NCBI GenBank assembly: GCA_003484785.1
Contig: DNAD01000371.1
Coordinates: forward strand, 1 to 6,006
Source: Lachnospiraceae bacterium
GTDB lineage: Bacteria; Bacillota; Clostridia; Lachnospirales; Lachnospiraceae
Direction: 5' to 3'
DNA: 6,006 bases
The position numbers were made by a program, and so were the translations under genes. Under the pieces are notes generated by a model. It was given only the letters and a program-made list of their open reading frames with translations, searched no databases and was not told where the DNA came from. Below, one piece after another: positions 5,894-6,006 of this stretch. The stretch's first letter is position 1, and every line of letters starts with the position of its first letter.

Positions 5894-6006
5894 ATGAATA
5901 ATAATATGGTTCGATTTTTAAAAAGCAACGCGATCTGGCTGGTGTTTATCGCTGAGGTCATTATTTTCGCCATCGCCAGCGGAGGCACGTTCCTCACCCC
6001 GAACAA
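5894..6006 (+). CDS. Sugar ABC transporter permease (RbsC-like), N-terminal fragment
   Basis: The first 37 codons of a membrane protein run off the window. After a short polar start (MNNNMVRFLK), one hydrophobic segment is visible (about residues 14-29), ending SGGTFLTPN. This is the usual N-terminus of RbsC-type permeases (about 310-340 aa), where the first membrane helix leads into FLTPxN. AAAGGAGG (5876-5883) overlaps the ATPase stop codon and sits 10 nt before ATG 5894, so translation is closely linked to the ATPase. The alternative ATG at 5906 is too far from the ribosome binding site. Position after the binding protein and ATPase supports the call. Confidence 0.88.
   Translation, partial: MNNNMVRFLKSNAIWLVFIAEVIIFAIASGGTFLTPN

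Noticed and set aside
5122..6006. Long minus-strand open frame opposite the ATPase gene
   Set aside because: It lies opposite a clearly real ATPase gene and permease start, has no ribosome binding site or family motifs, and its upstream end is at the window edge.
1..6006. CRISPR array, tRNA, rRNA, insertion sequence or phage attachment site
   Set aside because: No regularly spaced repeats, RNA-gene motifs, transposase frames or terminal inverted repeats were seen anywhere in the window.

Overview
The window looks like chromosomal DNA from a Firmicute, most likely a Lachnospiraceae-type clostridium. The reasons are strong AGGAGG-type ribosome binding sites, AT-rich intergenic DNA next to roughly half-GC coding DNA, sigma-A-like promoters, and protein sequences that read like those of gut or rumen clostridia. 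The family placement is inference; there is no rRNA or other marker gene.

Layout: two transcription units diverge from an AT-rich control region at about 1955-2203. Leftward runs a ROK-family repressor gene (821-1954), overlapped by 4 bp (ATGA) by the start of a mannitol dehydrogenase/fructuronate reductase-family gene. That second gene fills 1-824 and leaves the window at its 3' end. Rightward runs a short-chain dehydrogenase of the polyol/ketose type (2204-2980), then a sugar-binding lipoprotein (3094-4209), a double-domain sugar ABC ATPase (4369-5877), and the first 37 codons of the permease (5894 to the window end). The transporter genes are in the usual ribose/galactose-type (RbsB-RbsA-RbsC) order.

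How it probably works: the binding protein, ATPase and permease import a small carbohydrate. Two dehydrogenases of unrelated fold (SDR and long-chain polyol/uronate dehydrogenase) interconvert hydroxyl and keto forms of it or of a downstream intermediate. The ROK protein senses the substrate and controls both units. The dehydrogenase families point to a sugar alcohol or a hexuronate/ketose; the sequence alone does not name the substrate.

Regulatory signals visible: a good leftward promoter with a near-perfect 9-bp inverted repeat over its predicted start site (likely ROK autoregulation), a good rightward promoter with related half-sites in the SDR leader, a stem-loop with a GAAA tetraloop between the SDR and binding-protein genes, and two tandem hairpins between the binding-protein and ATPase genes that could lower downstream expression. 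The system type is known. The points worth a second look are the operator architecture, the altered sugar-pocket residues of the ROK protein, the pairing of dehydrogenases and the intercistronic RNA structures.
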